NCBI GenBank assembly: GCA_937923325.1
Contig: CAKZUQ010000011.1
Coordinates: forward strand, 1 to 64,000
DNA: 64,000 nucleotides
Direction of reading: 5' to 3'
Source: an uncultured Bacteriovoracaceae bacterium
GTDB lineage: Bacteria > Bdellovibrionota > Bacteriovoracia > Bacteriovoracales > Bacteriovoracaceae
The translations under genes were made by a program, and so were the position numbers. The notes beneath the pieces are model-generated. The model was given only the letters and a program-made list of their open reading frames with translations. It searched no databases and was not told the DNA's origin. Every line of letters starts with the position of its first letter. Position 1 is the first letter of the stretch. Shown here in pieces: positions 55,391 through 64,000 of this stretch.

Positions 55391-56320
55391 ATGGAAAACA
55401 GAGAATTAATAATCATTGGATCAGGCCCTGCTGGATATACTGCTGCAATTTATGCTTCAAGAGCTGATTTAAAACCTTTAATGATTCAAGGTCACGAACC
55501 AGGTGGACAATTAACAACAACTACAGACGTTGAAAACTTTCCTGGATTCCCAGAAGGAATCATGGGCCCAGCGTTAATGGAAAACATGAAGAAACAGGCT
55601 GAAAGATTTGGAACTCAATTTCTTTCGACACATGTAACAAATGTCGACTTATCAAAAAGACCTTTCATTATAGAGTGTGAAAACGGTGATAAATTTTCTG
55701 CAAACTCTCTTATCATCTCCACAGGAGCTAGTGCTAAATACCTAGGACTTCCAAATGAAATGGAACTTATCGGTAAAGGTGTAAGTGCATGTGCTACCTG
55801 TGATGGATTCTTCTATAGAGACCAAATTGTACACGTTGTTGGTGGTGGTGATACAGCAATGGAAGAAGCTATGTTCCTATCTAAATTTGCAAAGCAAGTT
55901 TACATTCTTCATAGAAGAGATGAATTAAGAGCAAGTAAACCAATGCAGCAAAGAGTATTTGATAATCCTAAAATTGATATCATTTGGAACTCTGGAGTTT
56001 CTGAAATTTTAGCAAATGATGCCGGTGTTTACGCAATAAAAGTTAAAGACACAGTTACCGGAAAAGAAACTGAAAGAGAAACAAATGGCCTATTCATGGG
56101 TATTGGACATAAACCAAATACTGACTTCCTTAACGGTCAAATAGATACTGATGACCACGGGTTCATCATAACAAAAGGTAAACATCCAGATACAAATGTT
56201 GATGGTGTTTTTGCTTGTGGAGATGTTCAAGACTCTCACTACAGACAGGCAATCAGTGCAGCAGGCTCAGGATGCATGGCCGCTATGCAAGCTGAAAAAT
56301 TTCTAGAAGCAAACTCTTAA
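55391..56320 (+). CDS. trxB: Thioredoxin-disulfide reductase
   Basis: NADPH:thioredoxin oxidoreductase, low-molecular-weight bacterial type. FAD motif GSGPAGYTAAIYA (10-22), redox-active ACATC (Cys-Ala-Thr-Cys near 135), NADPH motif GGGDTAMEEA and FACGDV near the C-terminus are all present. At 309 residues it has the standard length. It is the second gene after the promoter at 55090-55118, paired with a small unknown protein. Confidence 0.97.
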   Translation: MENRELIIIGSGPAGYTAAIYASRADLKPLMIQGHEPGGQLTTTTDVENFPGFPEGIMGPALMENMKKQAERFGTQFLSTHVTNVDLSKRPFIIECENGDKFSANSLIISTGASAKYLGLPNEMELIGKGVSACATCDGFFYRDQIVHVVGGGDTAMEEAMFLSKFAKQVYILHRRDELRASKPMQQRVFDNPKIDIIWNSGVSEILANDAGVYAIKVKDTVTGKETERETNGLFMGIGHKPNTDFLNGQIDTDDHGFIITKGKHPDTNVDGVFACGDVQDSHYRQAISAAGSGCMAAMQAEKFLEANS

Positions 56321-56323
56321 ATA

Positions 56324-56353
56324 TTAAGGTCTTTTTATTATAAAAGACCTTAA
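56324..56353 (+). terminator. Hairpin after trxB
   Basis: TTAAGGTCTTTT - ATTAT - AAAAGACCTTAA is a perfect 12-bp stem directly after the trxB stop. It is followed by GAGCCCCCC rather than a T-tract, so termination through it is uncertain. RNA stabilisation is an alternative. Confidence 0.45.
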
Positions 56354-56528
56354 GAGCCCCCCTCCTCAATAAAACTCCTTATATTATTGGCACAAAATAA
56401 GATGTAAAATAATAATGAATATCTATAACTAACTAAAACCATTAGTTTTTATGATTTATTTACTCACTTTCTTTTAGTCAAACTCTGAAATATCATAAAA
56501 TAAATTAACTGATTTATAGGGGAAAAAT

Positions 56529-58076
56529 ATGAAAAAAATGCTTCAATCACAAAGCGGTATGTCTATGATTAATGTGATGATCGCAGGCGCTCTAGTTGCA
56601 GGTATGGCATTAACTGTCTCAAAGATGGGAAAAAGTACCAGACAACTTACCAAATCAAGCGAAACTACAACTGACTTACTTCAGGTTCAAAATCGTATTG
56701 AAAGAACACTTTTGGATGACAGAGGGTGTATGAACAATCTTTATAAGGTTAAATTACAAGACCCTGGAACAAAGGGAACTAGTACATCAGTAAATTTATC
56801 AAAGATTGTTGATTCATCAAACAGAACAATCATAGAGTCAAATGAATCGGTACAAGGATCAAAAAATATAAGTGTCCAAGATATAGAATTACTAAGACAC
56901 TACAAGGCAGATATTGCTAACACAACAACATCAACTAAAAAATCTGAACTAGAGCTTATTGTTACTTTTTTCAAAGGAGACATTAAAGATGCGATAGTTC
57001 TAGACGAGGAAGGAAACGAAAGAGTTGGAAAAGCAAACACTAGAGGAAAAGATGTGTTAGGAGGGGGATCAATCAAGAAAAGATTTTACCTATCTGCACT
57101 TTTTGATAAAGATGGCAATGTTGATAAATGCTATTCACAACTAGAAGCTGCTGTAAACACAGCAAGAAGGCAAACTTGTAATGATGTTGGAGGAGTATTT
57201 GAAACAATTTCAACAGAAGACAAGTATATTTTAGCAGGTAGAAACTCATGGATAAGAAGAATAACGACAGGTAGATTTTGTAGAAACTTTTCAGGCTGTC
57301 CAAGTAACTACCCAGACTTAAAATCGTCACCACTTCGAAGCAATGGATGTACAGCACTATGTACTCGCCCACTAAGCAAGACGATTGAAAAATGTAACTT
57401 ACTCCCAAGAACTAAAGCAAATATCGTCCTGGAGCCATTTAAAAAACTCCCTGAACAAATTGGAGTACCACTTTACAAAAATGAAGCAGGAGCAATTGTA
57501 GCAGACCAGACAGCAACAGATAAGCAAGAAATCACAAGCGGAAATAGTACAAACTATTACTGTAACTGTCGATATCCTAGTGACTCAGAAATGGATTCAA
57601 GGTGCTCAAGCAAACTTGGACAAGGATGGACATATGATACAAGACTTGGATCAAGCAAAAGGTGTTCAAAAGGTAAAAGAAAAGGGAGATGCTCTCTTAA
57701 AAGGACGCGTAACACATATATAACTTGCGCTAAAGAACCTGTATTATTTGGTTACTTAATTCAACCATTTTCAGAGGAAGTTCCAGATATCGAACAATGT
57801 ACAGATACAAAGTGGTTTCCGGATACAGAACATGTTGCATCACTGTGCGCCACAGAGCAAATACAACAGAGAAGTAACTGCGGTAGAATTAGAGTTGTTA
57901 ACGGTGGGACAGAAGAAACTTGGATTCATACAAGTCAAACAACCCAGGTAGAAACAAACATAGAAAGTGTATGCTCAAGTGAGCAAAGAGAATTCGAAAA
58001 TACATGTACTGGTGAAGTCAAAACAATGAATGGAGAGAAAACATGCCTCTCTGACCTACAACGACAAAGTAACTAA
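56529..58076 (+). CDS. Prepilin-like Cys-rich exported protein
   Basis: The N-terminus looks like a type IV prepilin or pseudopilin: a short basic leader, Gly10 then a hydrophobic helix (about 12-28, SMINVMIAGALVAGMALTV). The +5 residue is Asn15 where most prepilins have Glu. A linker follows, then a 400-residue, strongly Cys-rich secreted part (more than 20 Cys), with several CxxC-like and CNC motifs. Family members with this form can be minor pilins or surface adhesins. The start is ATG after GGGGAAAA. A terminator ends the gene. No pilus biogenesis gene is adjacent. Confidence 0.65.
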   Translation: MKKMLQSQSGMSMINVMIAGALVAGMALTVSKMGKSTRQLTKSSETTTDLLQVQNRIERTLLDDRGCMNNLYKVKLQDPGTKGTSTSVNLSKIVDSSNRTIIESNESVQGSKNISVQDIELLRHYKADIANTTTSTKKSELELIVTFFKGDIKDAIVLDEEGNERVGKANTRGKDVLGGGSIKKRFYLSALFDKDGNVDKCYSQLEAAVNTARRQTCNDVGGVFETISTEDKYILAGRNSWIRRITTGRFCRNFSGCPSNYPDLKSSPLRSNGCTALCTRPLSKTIEKCNLLPRTKANIVLEPFKKLPEQIGVPLYKNEAGAIVADQTATDKQEITSGNSTNYYCNCRYPSDSEMDSRCSSKLGQGWTYDTRLGSSKRCSKGKRKGRCSLKRTRNTYITCAKEPVLFGYLIQPFSEEVPDIEQCTDTKWFPDTEHVASLCATEQIQQRSNCGRIRVVNGGTEETWIHTSQTTQVETNIESVCSSEQREFENTCTGEVKTMNGEKTCLSDLQRQSN

Positions 58077-58098
58077 CAAAAATAATTTTAACGATATG

Positions 58099-58124
58099 GC
58101 CTCTGAGAATAATCAGAGGCTTTT
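58099..58124 (+). terminator. Terminator of prepilin-like gene
   Basis: GCCTCTGA - GAATAA - TCAGAGGC is a perfect 8-bp stem with 6-nt loop followed by TTTT, 22 bp after the stop codon. A standard intrinsic terminator. Confidence 0.85.
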
Positions 58125-58227
58125 AAAAAAATCAGAATCAACACAACATCAAAGCAAAAACCACACAGAAAACTTTACCGACTAGATTGGTTAAGTAACC
58201 AAAATACTTACAATACCTTAATTCACT

Positions 58228-58257
58228 TTGACATTAAGACAGCTTAATTTATACAAT
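58228..58257 (+). promoter_or_regulatory. Candidate promoter of the crotonase gene
   Basis: TTGACA (58228-58233), a perfect -35 box, and TACAAT (58252-58257) stand 18 bp apart. The leader to the ATG at 58330 would be about 65 bases, ending in AAGGATGG. Confidence 0.55.
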
Positions 58258-58329
58258 ATAAATATTGATGCGAGCAGGATGCTTAATTCAATATAATAAA
58301 ATTAGAACTTAATCCAAGGATGGAATAAA

Positions 58330-59175
58330 ATGCAATCTCTTTTTAATTATCAAACACTAAATGTCTCATTAACAAAACAAACAAGAACACTTAAGGTAGA
58401 ACTAAATAGAAAAGAGAATCAAAATGCAATAAATCTTGAAATGCTATTTGAACTAGAATCATTATTTGCTTGGGCAAGTAATAGAGTTGAAATAAGATCA
58501 ATACTCCTTACAAGTTCAACTCAGTTGTTCTCTCAAGGTTTTGATAAAGATCACCTAAAAGCACTTAATGAAAATCAAATAATTAAAATAAATGAAAAAC
58601 TTCAAAAAATTGTTCATGCGATGACTCACCTACCACAAACTGTAATCATCGATCTTAAGGAAGGTGCAAGCAGTCTTGGTGCAGAACTATCTCTTGGAGC
58701 GGATATCAGAATTGCACATGAAGGTGTTAAAATCAATTTTAACCATGCAAACTTAGGTTTAACTCCTGGCGCAGGAGGCATGGGACTTCTAACAGCAATG
58801 GTTGGTCAAATGAACGCCAGAAACTGGTTATTAAGCGCTAAAGAATTAACAGTGAAGCAACTTACACAGACAGGGTTCTTAATAGATACCTACAATAAAA
58901 AAGAAGAGAAAAACTTTGTAACAGAAGAACTTCTTGAGAATATTTATAATCAAGCTCCTGTTGCAAGAATACAAACTAAACTAGGAATTCTAAGTCCATT
59001 TATTGAACAGTTTGAAAAAGCAAATCAGTTAGAAAAAAGAATTTCAAAAGCAACTCTTTCCACTGGTGATTGGAAAAATAACAATACTAATGAATCAATG
59101 AAAGCTAAAAGTATGAGCTATTCTGTAAAACTTAGCTTAGTTAAAAATGAAGACAATCCTAGTTTAAGAAATTAA
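58330..59175 (+). CDS. Enoyl-CoA hydratase/isomerase family protein
   Basis: Crotonase-fold protein of 281 residues acting on an acyl-CoA thioester. The family opening VELNRKENQNAINLEML (22-38) and the oxyanion-hole region SQGFDKDH near 75 (usually FSAGxD) can be seen. The second half has LGAELSLGADIRIAHE and LGLTPGAGGM near 140-160, where the catalytic Glu pair of true hydratases would sit. It reads NHANLGLTPGAGG instead of the GLxPGxGGT norm. Substrate unknown. The mevalonate operon lies opposite, overlapping its end by 12 bp, without implying a shared pathway. Confidence 0.82.
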   Translation: MQSLFNYQTLNVSLTKQTRTLKVELNRKENQNAINLEMLFELESLFAWASNRVEIRSILLTSSTQLFSQGFDKDHLKALNENQIIKINEKLQKIVHAMTHLPQTVIIDLKEGASSLGAELSLGADIRIAHEGVKINFNHANLGLTPGAGGMGLLTAMVGQMNARNWLLSAKELTVKQLTQTGFLIDTYNKKEEKNFVTEELLENIYNQAPVARIQTKLGILSPFIEQFEKANQLEKRISKATLSTGDWKNNNTNESMKAKSMSYSVKLSLVKNEDNPSLRN

Positions 59176-60018
59176 TGACAGATTATCTAGTTGAGGTGTA
59201 GCTGCTTCGGAATAACAAATGAAAAAGCCACCTCCACCAGCACCGCAAAGCTTGAGATAAAATTCATCTGATTCAAGACCGAGCTTCCAAGTTGATAATA
59301 GAGTTTTAGGAATCATATTTTTAAAGAAATTTAATTGAAATTCAGATATTAACTTAAAATTTTGTCTAAACTTCACCTTATCATTTTTAAATAGATTATC
59401 TATACAAGTATTTGAAAGCTTAATAAAACTCTTTAACTCCTCGGCCAAAGATGGGTCTGAAAAGTCTTTTAAAAAGCTATGCACTAATGGAGCTGTTTGT
59501 CTTTGAATATTGGAATTTAAAAGATGAAACTTACCTAACTCTTTAAGGTTTGGCCTTTCTACAATGGATGTTTTTTTATCACTATCAATATATAAAGTCT
59601 CCTTTACAAAAGACACTAGCGGATCGACACCTGATGATTTTCCATGAAAATGAGACTCCATCAAAGAGAAGTATTCTTTAAGTAATTCAAATTCAGTTTT
59701 ATTATCAAAAGCATACTTATGAAAAACAGCTGAACACAATGCACCACTACTTCCCAATCCCATACCTTGAGGAATATTAGAAACAAAACGTAAACCATTT
59801 TTTATATCATATCTTAGTTGTTGCAAATCAAGTTGAGACTTTAAAATCATCGATTCATTTAAAGACTCATAAAAACTCCACAAATTTTTATCAACTTCTA
59901 AATTTGTAACTTCAAGATATCCACTATAGTTTTCACAAGGAAGGATTAATGCATCAGCACCTTTAATAACTGCGTATTCACCGAAAAGAATAATTTTACT
60001 CGGAAACTTAGTCATCAA
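59164..60018 (-). CDS. mvk: Mevalonate kinase-like GHMP kinase
   Basis: GHMP kinase that phosphorylates mevalonate at C5 (first ATP step of the lower mevalonate pathway). The opening PSKIILFGEYAVIKG (6-20) is the mevalonate-kinase-type start. The ATP loop GLGSSGALCSAVFH lies at 87-100, ESHFHGKSSGVDP (121-133) holds the catalytic Asp132 with the conserved Lys/Ser pair, and GAGGGGFF ends the active-site shell. Its 284 residues are shorter than yeast but usual for bacteria. It is last in the mevalonate operon and starts 11 bp inside mvaD. Confidence 0.88.
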   Translation of the reverse strand: MMTKFPSKIILFGEYAVIKGADALILPCENYSGYLEVTNLEVDKNLWSFYESLNESMILKSQLDLQQLRYDIKNGLRFVSNIPQGMGLGSSGALCSAVFHKYAFDNKTEFELLKEYFSLMESHFHGKSSGVDPLVSFVKETLYIDSDKKTSIVERPNLKELGKFHLLNSNIQRQTAPLVHSFLKDFSDPSLAEELKSFIKLSNTCIDNLFKNDKVKFRQNFKLISEFQLNFFKNMIPKTLLSTWKLGLESDEFYLKLCGAGGGGFFICYSEAATPQLDNLSLIS

Positions 60019-61057
60019 AAGAACTCTCTAATACTTCAGGACCAGTCCCTATCTGATCGTGTATAACTCTTTGATTAACACAAAGACTCTTAAGTTCATT
60101 CTCAATAAATCTAACTACTTCTTGTTTCGAGCTTTCAGGATAAAGTAAATGAATATTTGCACCTGCATCTATAGTAAAATATAGGTGATGACCAGTTTTC
60201 TCTCGAAAACCTCTTACTCTTTCAATGGCCAGTAAAGAATTTGGTTTTAGTAAAATGACAGAGGGATCAGAGGTCATCATAAGTCCATGAAGAGTAAGAG
60301 CTTCATTCTCTAATATTTTTCCAAAAACGCTAAAGTCACCAACTCTTAGTGAATCTAAGATATCACTCATATTGGAATTCGCCTGCTTAACTCGAGATTC
60401 TTTAAAGAAATGGGTATCCATTAAACTATGTCCAAAAGAACTTGAAAAATTCTTTTCTTTATTATCGATTATTAGAACAGAATCTTGCAATGTTAAAAAA
60501 GAATCGTGTATATCAGAAACTGCAATAGCATATTCATCTGATGATCCTTTTAAAAAGTTCTTTCCCCATTGAACAATGTGAGGGTAAAGACTTCGAGAGG
60601 CGCTACCTGAAGCGAGTCTAGATACACGACTTGCTTTCTTTAGATCCGCTACACTCTTAAAAGTAAAGGATTCATAGCTCACAAGAGCAAAGACTAATGC
60701 ACTCATCGCTGAAGCAGAAGATGCAATACCTGAAGAATGAGGAAAAGTATTGTGGCATTGAATGCTTATAGAAAACTTTGAAAAAAAGGAAAACTCTCTT
60801 TGTACTTTTTTTAAGAATTTTTCCATTCTATTTTGAAACTTTAAATTCTTTGCACCCTCAAATTCAAAGCTATGAATTAGCGAGTTTTGACGAGGAATAA
60901 ATTCGATCTCAAAAATCGAAACACAATTTTTAAGAGTCATACTTATAGAAGGGTTTATAGGTAATTGATCACCATACTTTCCCCAATATTTTACAAAAGC
61001 AATATTAGAAGGAGAAGAAACTTTAATATAGTTTTTTTTAAACTCTGATATCGTCAT
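60008..61057 (-). CDS. mvaD: Diphosphomevalonate decarboxylase
   Basis: ATP-dependent enzyme that turns mevalonate 5-diphosphate to isopentenyl diphosphate. The key segments are SNIAFVKYWGK (17-27), the P-loop-like PHSSGIASSASA (106-117) and FTIDAGANIH (294-303), with Asp297 in the catalytic position. ASRVSRLASGSASRS (142-156) is the family signature. Its 349 residues fit. The gene overlaps the upstream GHMP kinase by 20 bp and the downstream kinase by 11 bp, so translation is coupled throughout. Confidence 0.94.
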   Translation of the reverse strand: MTISEFKKNYIKVSSPSNIAFVKYWGKYGDQLPINPSISMTLKNCVSIFEIEFIPRQNSLIHSFEFEGAKNLKFQNRMEKFLKKVQREFSFFSKFSISIQCHNTFPHSSGIASSASAMSALVFALVSYESFTFKSVADLKKASRVSRLASGSASRSLYPHIVQWGKNFLKGSSDEYAIAVSDIHDSFLTLQDSVLIIDNKEKNFSSSFGHSLMDTHFFKESRVKQANSNMSDILDSLRVGDFSVFGKILENEALTLHGLMMTSDPSVILLKPNSLLAIERVRGFREKTGHHLYFTIDAGANIHLLYPESSKQEVVRFIENELKSLCVNQRVIHDQIGTGPEVLESSFDD

Positions 61058-62027
61058 CGTTCTTTATAAAGTCTGCACTATAAGAGTTTGTATTTCTTTG
61101 AGAAATCAACTCATCAAATGTTAAAAGTGTTTTAAAGCCTCTTAATCTAAAATATTCCTGAGTCTCTTTTGCTGTTCGATTAGAAGTAACTAAAGCAAAA
61201 TCTCCACCCCAGGCACCAAGAGATTTAACGGCTCCCCAATAATCAGAGAAATATAAATCTTTTACCTTCTTAAGTTGAAGTGAACTTGAAATAATATTTT
61301 CATGTTCATATACTAAATTTTCAAAGTCATTCAGATCAACGGACTCCGTCATAAGATCACAAATATGATTTAGTTGCTTTATAATTTCGCCTTTATCTTT
61401 AAGCTCAATATTATAGTAATTATTAATAGCGTCACGTGTATTTTGTTTCTTATTCAAATAAACAAAATATAATCGATCTTTAAAGATAGGGTTAAACTCA
61501 GTTGCTTCCCAGCTATGTGTTAATTTCTTTTTTTGAAATAAAATTGGCCCAAGAGATTGAGCGCATGCAATATCATAACCGGATCCACCAAATGTTTTAT
61601 CTTGTAATTCAAATGGAGAAATGTATGCCAATTGAGCAATATTATAAATTAAAGAAGAACTACTGCCCAGGCCCCAAGTTAGTGGAAATTCTAATCTTGT
61701 CTCGACTATAGTATCAACCTCTTCTCTAAGAAAGTGTATATTTTGTTTTCTCGCCTGTCTTAAAATAGATTGTAAAACTAGCGCTTCTTCAGACTCGATA
61801 CCATCTAAAGTGTTGAATCTCCAAATATCATAATTACATTCAAACCATAATTTTCCATTTGAATCATAGCTTTTCCAAATTATTTTTGGATCATCAGAAC
61901 GTTGGTACTTAACACTCATATTTTGACCAAGGACTGTTGGGAGGGCCAGTGCCTTTGCACCATCAAGTACAAAGTATTCGGAGCATAGTAACAGCTTCCC
62001 ATGGCCATAGTAATAGTTTCCAGACAT
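61038..62027 (-). CDS. GYDIA family GHMP kinase, likely phosphomevalonate kinase
   Basis: GHMP superfamily kinase with the GYDIA motif (150-154, GYDIACAQSLG), a group best known from Bacteroidetes-type mevalonate clusters. The ATP loop GLGSSSSL is at 119-126, and the end GAWGGDFALVTS replaces the usual GAGxGG. HGKLLLCSEYFVLDGA (9-24) is the GHMP start. As the second kinase of an operon that already has a mevalonate kinase, phosphomevalonate kinase is the most likely role, an inference from position. The start is 16 bp after the HMG-CoA reductase stop. Confidence 0.82.
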   Translation of the reverse strand: MSGNYYYGHGKLLLCSEYFVLDGAKALALPTVLGQNMSVKYQRSDDPKIIWKSYDSNGKLWFECNYDIWRFNTLDGIESEEALVLQSILRQARKQNIHFLREEVDTIVETRLEFPLTWGLGSSSSLIYNIAQLAYISPFELQDKTFGGSGYDIACAQSLGPILFQKKKLTHSWEATEFNPIFKDRLYFVYLNKKQNTRDAINNYYNIELKDKGEIIKQLNHICDLMTESVDLNDFENLVYEHENIISSSLQLKKVKDLYFSDYWGAVKSLGAWGGDFALVTSNRTAKETQEYFRLRGFKTLLTFDELISQRNTNSYSADFIKNDDDIRV

Positions 62028-62043
62028 TTTTTCTATTCCTCTC

Positions 62044-63312
62044 TCAATGAATATTTAAAAAGTTTCGAACTTCATTATATGAAATCACTTTATCTTTGAA
62101 GAACTTTTTGGCCTCCTCAACTTGACCTTTATTTGCATTTAATTGATTTAAAATATTTAATAAATGCATTTTCATATGCCCTTTTTGAATACCTGTCGTT
62201 ACCAAAGAGCTTATTGCTCCAAAGTTTTGAGCAAGTCCAACAGATGCAATTATCATCATTAACTCTTTAGCCGACGGGTGCTCTAAAATTTGCAGACTTG
62301 CTTTAGCTAAAGGATGCAATGAAGTTAGACCACCTACAGTTCCCACAGATAAAGGTATTGTTAGTGAAAATTCAAAATTATCATCTTGTATTAAGCAATT
62401 TGATAGACCTCTATATTGCCCATCTATAGATGCATGGGCATGACAAGCTGCCTCAACAGCTCTAAAATCATTACCAGTGGCCAATACAATAGAATCTATA
62501 CCGTTAAGGATCCCTTTGTTATGAGTTACGGCCCTAGAAACATCAACTTTAGAAATATCTATAGCTCTTTTGAATTTACTAGCAAATTCTTCTCCCGATA
62601 AATCAGTAGTTATCTCATCTAACTCAGAAATTGGACATTTTACAGCGACCTCAACAAGACAATCAGGCGTATAGTTACTTAGAATTGACATGTTAATTTC
62701 AACAGAGGGAATACTCGCTCTTAAAGACTCAGCAATTTTTTCAAGAGTGGTATTTATGAAGTTAGCTCCCATTGCATCACATGTTTCAAACTTAGCTTCT
62801 ATTTGGAAGTAATTTTCAAGATCATTAGTTTTATCAATGAAGTCAATATCTAAAATACCACCTCCACGAGACTTCATATTTGCATTTATATCTTGTACTT
62901 GTTCAAGAAAGAAGCATTTATTTTTAACAAATAATTCTTCTAATTCTTTGGGGTCAAGACTTGAAGTAAAGTGAACGTGACCAAGTTTAACAGAGTTTAA
63001 GACTCTTGCTTTAAAGCCACCTCTTTTAGACCAAAACTTTGCTGCCTTACTTGCAGCAGCAACAACACTACTCTCTTCAATAACCATAGGTACAGAATAC
63101 ACTTTATTATTAAGAACAAAGTTTGGAGCAATACCATAAGGCATTAAAAAGTTTGAGATTGTATTTTCACTAAGGTCATCAAGCTTTTTTTGAGAATCAG
63201 AACAACTCAGCCAAAAGTTCTTAAACATTTCTTCTTTGACATTTGAAGACGAAGAAAGCCAAGAAACTTTCTCTGCTTTTGATAACTTAGAAAAACCACT
63301 TATATAATCCAT
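62044..63312 (-). CDS. mvaA: Hydroxymethylglutaryl-CoA reductase, class II
   Basis: Reduces (or in some species oxidises) HMG-CoA to mevalonate, using NAD(P)H. Class II features are the lack of a membrane domain, a 422-residue size, and the conserved segments ISGFSKLS, VPMVIEESSVVAAASKAAKFW (with catalytic Glu), CDAMGANFIN, THNKGILNGIDS (catalytic Lys), TGNDFRAVEA (catalytic Asp) and GTVGGLTSLHPLAK. His in QKGHMKMHL completes the active site. It overlaps the IPP isomerase stop by one base. mvaS (HMG-CoA synthase) is not in this window. Confidence 0.96.
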   Translation of the reverse strand: MDYISGFSKLSKAEKVSWLSSSSNVKEEMFKNFWLSCSDSQKKLDDLSENTISNFLMPYGIAPNFVLNNKVYSVPMVIEESSVVAAASKAAKFWSKRGGFKARVLNSVKLGHVHFTSSLDPKELEELFVKNKCFFLEQVQDINANMKSRGGGILDIDFIDKTNDLENYFQIEAKFETCDAMGANFINTTLEKIAESLRASIPSVEINMSILSNYTPDCLVEVAVKCPISELDEITTDLSGEEFASKFKRAIDISKVDVSRAVTHNKGILNGIDSIVLATGNDFRAVEAACHAHASIDGQYRGLSNCLIQDDNFEFSLTIPLSVGTVGGLTSLHPLAKASLQILEHPSAKELMMIIASVGLAQNFGAISSLVTTGIQKGHMKMHLLNILNQLNANKGQVEEAKKFFKDKVISYNEVRNFLNIH

Positions 63313-64000
63313 TAACTGTTAACCTCAAATAAATTATTAGCGAGCTTTAAATTCTCAATCTCACTATGTATAAATTCATCAAGAGCATTAAAATCTTTAG
63401 CGTACTTTAGTAAAGTTGAGCCATAACCAACTACTGATTTTGCTTTTAACTTCTTAGAAAGAACATATCCTTCCAAAGAACTACTAATACCACCAGAAAT
63501 GATTATCTCGTTACAGTTAATCACAGAAGAATCTATTTCATTATAGAAAGAGATCATCTCTTCTTTAGTATGACCTACATAAGCTAAATGCCCTAAGGAC
63601 TGTTTTTTACCTGATTCTGATGCTGTATGTCTACTTTGTTCTAAAAGAGTGAAATTAGTACCACCAAGAGAAGCAAATTCAATAGCTTGAAGCTTTAACT
63701 TAGCTAAAGCTTTCATACTTTTTGGGCCAAAACCTTGACCAACCTCTTTAACGACAATTGGAATATCCGTAACTTGAAGTATTAAACTGATTAATGCTAC
63801 TGGAGATGTGTGATAGCGATCTCCCTCTGGCTGTGCCCATTCTTGTAATGGATTGACATGAATTATTAAACCATCGGCACGAAGTTTATCTTGAAGATTG
63901 ATTAACTTTTTATAATCAGAAGATCTAACAATCTTTTCAATTTGAGCAATGCCAATGTTTGTGTAAAGTGGAGAATTAGGCATTAAAGACTTAATGTCAA
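63312..64000 (-). CDS. fni: Type 2 isopentenyl-diphosphate isomerase (partial, cut by window edge)
   Basis: FMN- and NADPH-dependent IPP isomerase that interconverts IPP and DMAPP. The visible C-terminal part shows the family segments YTNIGIAQI, GLIIHVNPLQEWAQPEGDR, PIVVKEVGQGFGP, EFASLGGTNFTLLEQ and IISGGISSS. The frame stays open through the end of the window with DIKSL before the Met at 63983, so that Met is internal and about 100 or more N-terminal residues lie beyond 64000. It is the first visible gene of the mevalonate operon and shares its stop codon base with mvaA. Confidence 0.93.
   Translation of the reverse strand, partial: DIKSLMPNSPLYTNIGIAQIEKIVRSSDYKKLINLQDKLRADGLIIHVNPLQEWAQPEGDRYHTSPVALISLILQVTDIPIVVKEVGQGFGPKSMKALAKLKLQAIEFASLGGTNFTLLEQSRHTASESGKKQSLGHLAYVGHTKEEMISFYNEIDSSVINCNEIIISGGISSSLEGYVLSKKLKAKSVVGYGSTLLKYAKDFNALDEFIHSEIENLKLANNLFEVNS

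Noticed and set aside
57073..57408. 111-residue minus-strand frame in the prepilin-like gene
   Set aside because: Antisense to a Cys-rich coding region, with no ribosome site.
63312..63983. IPP isomerase as a truncated pseudogene
   Set aside because: The frame remains open to base 64000; the short length is caused by the window edge.

Overview
The window is AT-rich, gene-dense bacterial chromosome with short intergenic gaps on both strands. It has many lipobox-type and exported proteins, an rpsO/pnp region, RpoH, SecA, a PrkA/DUF444/SpoVR operon and a complete-looking lower mevalonate operon. Low GC, a Gram-negative envelope (AmpG-like permease, lipoproteins, beta-barrel-like proteins) and mevalonate genes in place of MEP genes suggest the predatory Bdellovibrionota, most likely a Bacteriovoracales/Halobacteriovorax-type organism. 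That placement is an inference from content, not a computed phylogeny.

Layout. 0-6 kb: ankyrin lipoprotein, AmpG-like permease, a C5 DNA methyltransferase with no visible partner nuclease, a glycosyltransferase/fatty-acid-hydroxylase pair, an HNH protein and tRNA-Leu(GAG). 6-9.3 kb: a lipoprotein plus exported-protein pair, then a decayed IS3-family element. 9.3-16.6 kb: a cyclic-nucleotide-type K+ channel, MnmA next to a divergent MnmA paralogue that lacks key residues, a possible ABC-ATPase relic, a possible PD-(D/E)XK-fold protein and inosine-guanosine kinase. 16.7-29 kb: mostly exported or lineage-specific proteins, with an N-formylglutamate amidohydrolase family member, a coiled-coil protein ending in an Hsp20-like domain, acylphosphatase, and an App1-like phosphatase overlapping an Ntn-hydrolase of the ceramidase/penicillin-acylase type. 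29-36.6 kb: POT transporter, 2Fe-2S ferredoxin, PHA-granule-type protein, dUTPase, PNPase, M23 peptidase, ribosomal protein S15 and sigma-32. 36.6-45.2 kb: exported proteins, a class-IV aminotransferase and the PrkA-YeaH-SpoVR operon. 45.4-52.5 kb: PP2C phosphatase, M23 peptidase, SecA, an acidic protein with a UPF0145-like end, and a GlpD-like oxidoreductase. 52.5-58 kb: two related exported barrel-like proteins, thioredoxin reductase and a prepilin-like Cys-rich protein. 58-64 kb: a crotonase and the mevalonate operon (mevalonate kinase, mevalonate-diphosphate decarboxylase, GYDIA-type GHMP kinase, class II HMG-CoA reductase, type 2 IPP isomerase), the last gene running off the window edge.

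Functional themes. Isoprenoid supply is made from HMG-CoA by one five-gene operon with overlapping genes. A protein kinase operon (PrkA) and a PP2C phosphatase diverge from one intergenic region carrying a 24-bp dyad over the phosphatase promoter. Many convergent gene pairs overlap at their stop codons, five of them by exactly 4 bp. No CRISPR array, prophage or active mobile element was seen; the only mobile DNA recognised is the broken IS3 copy.
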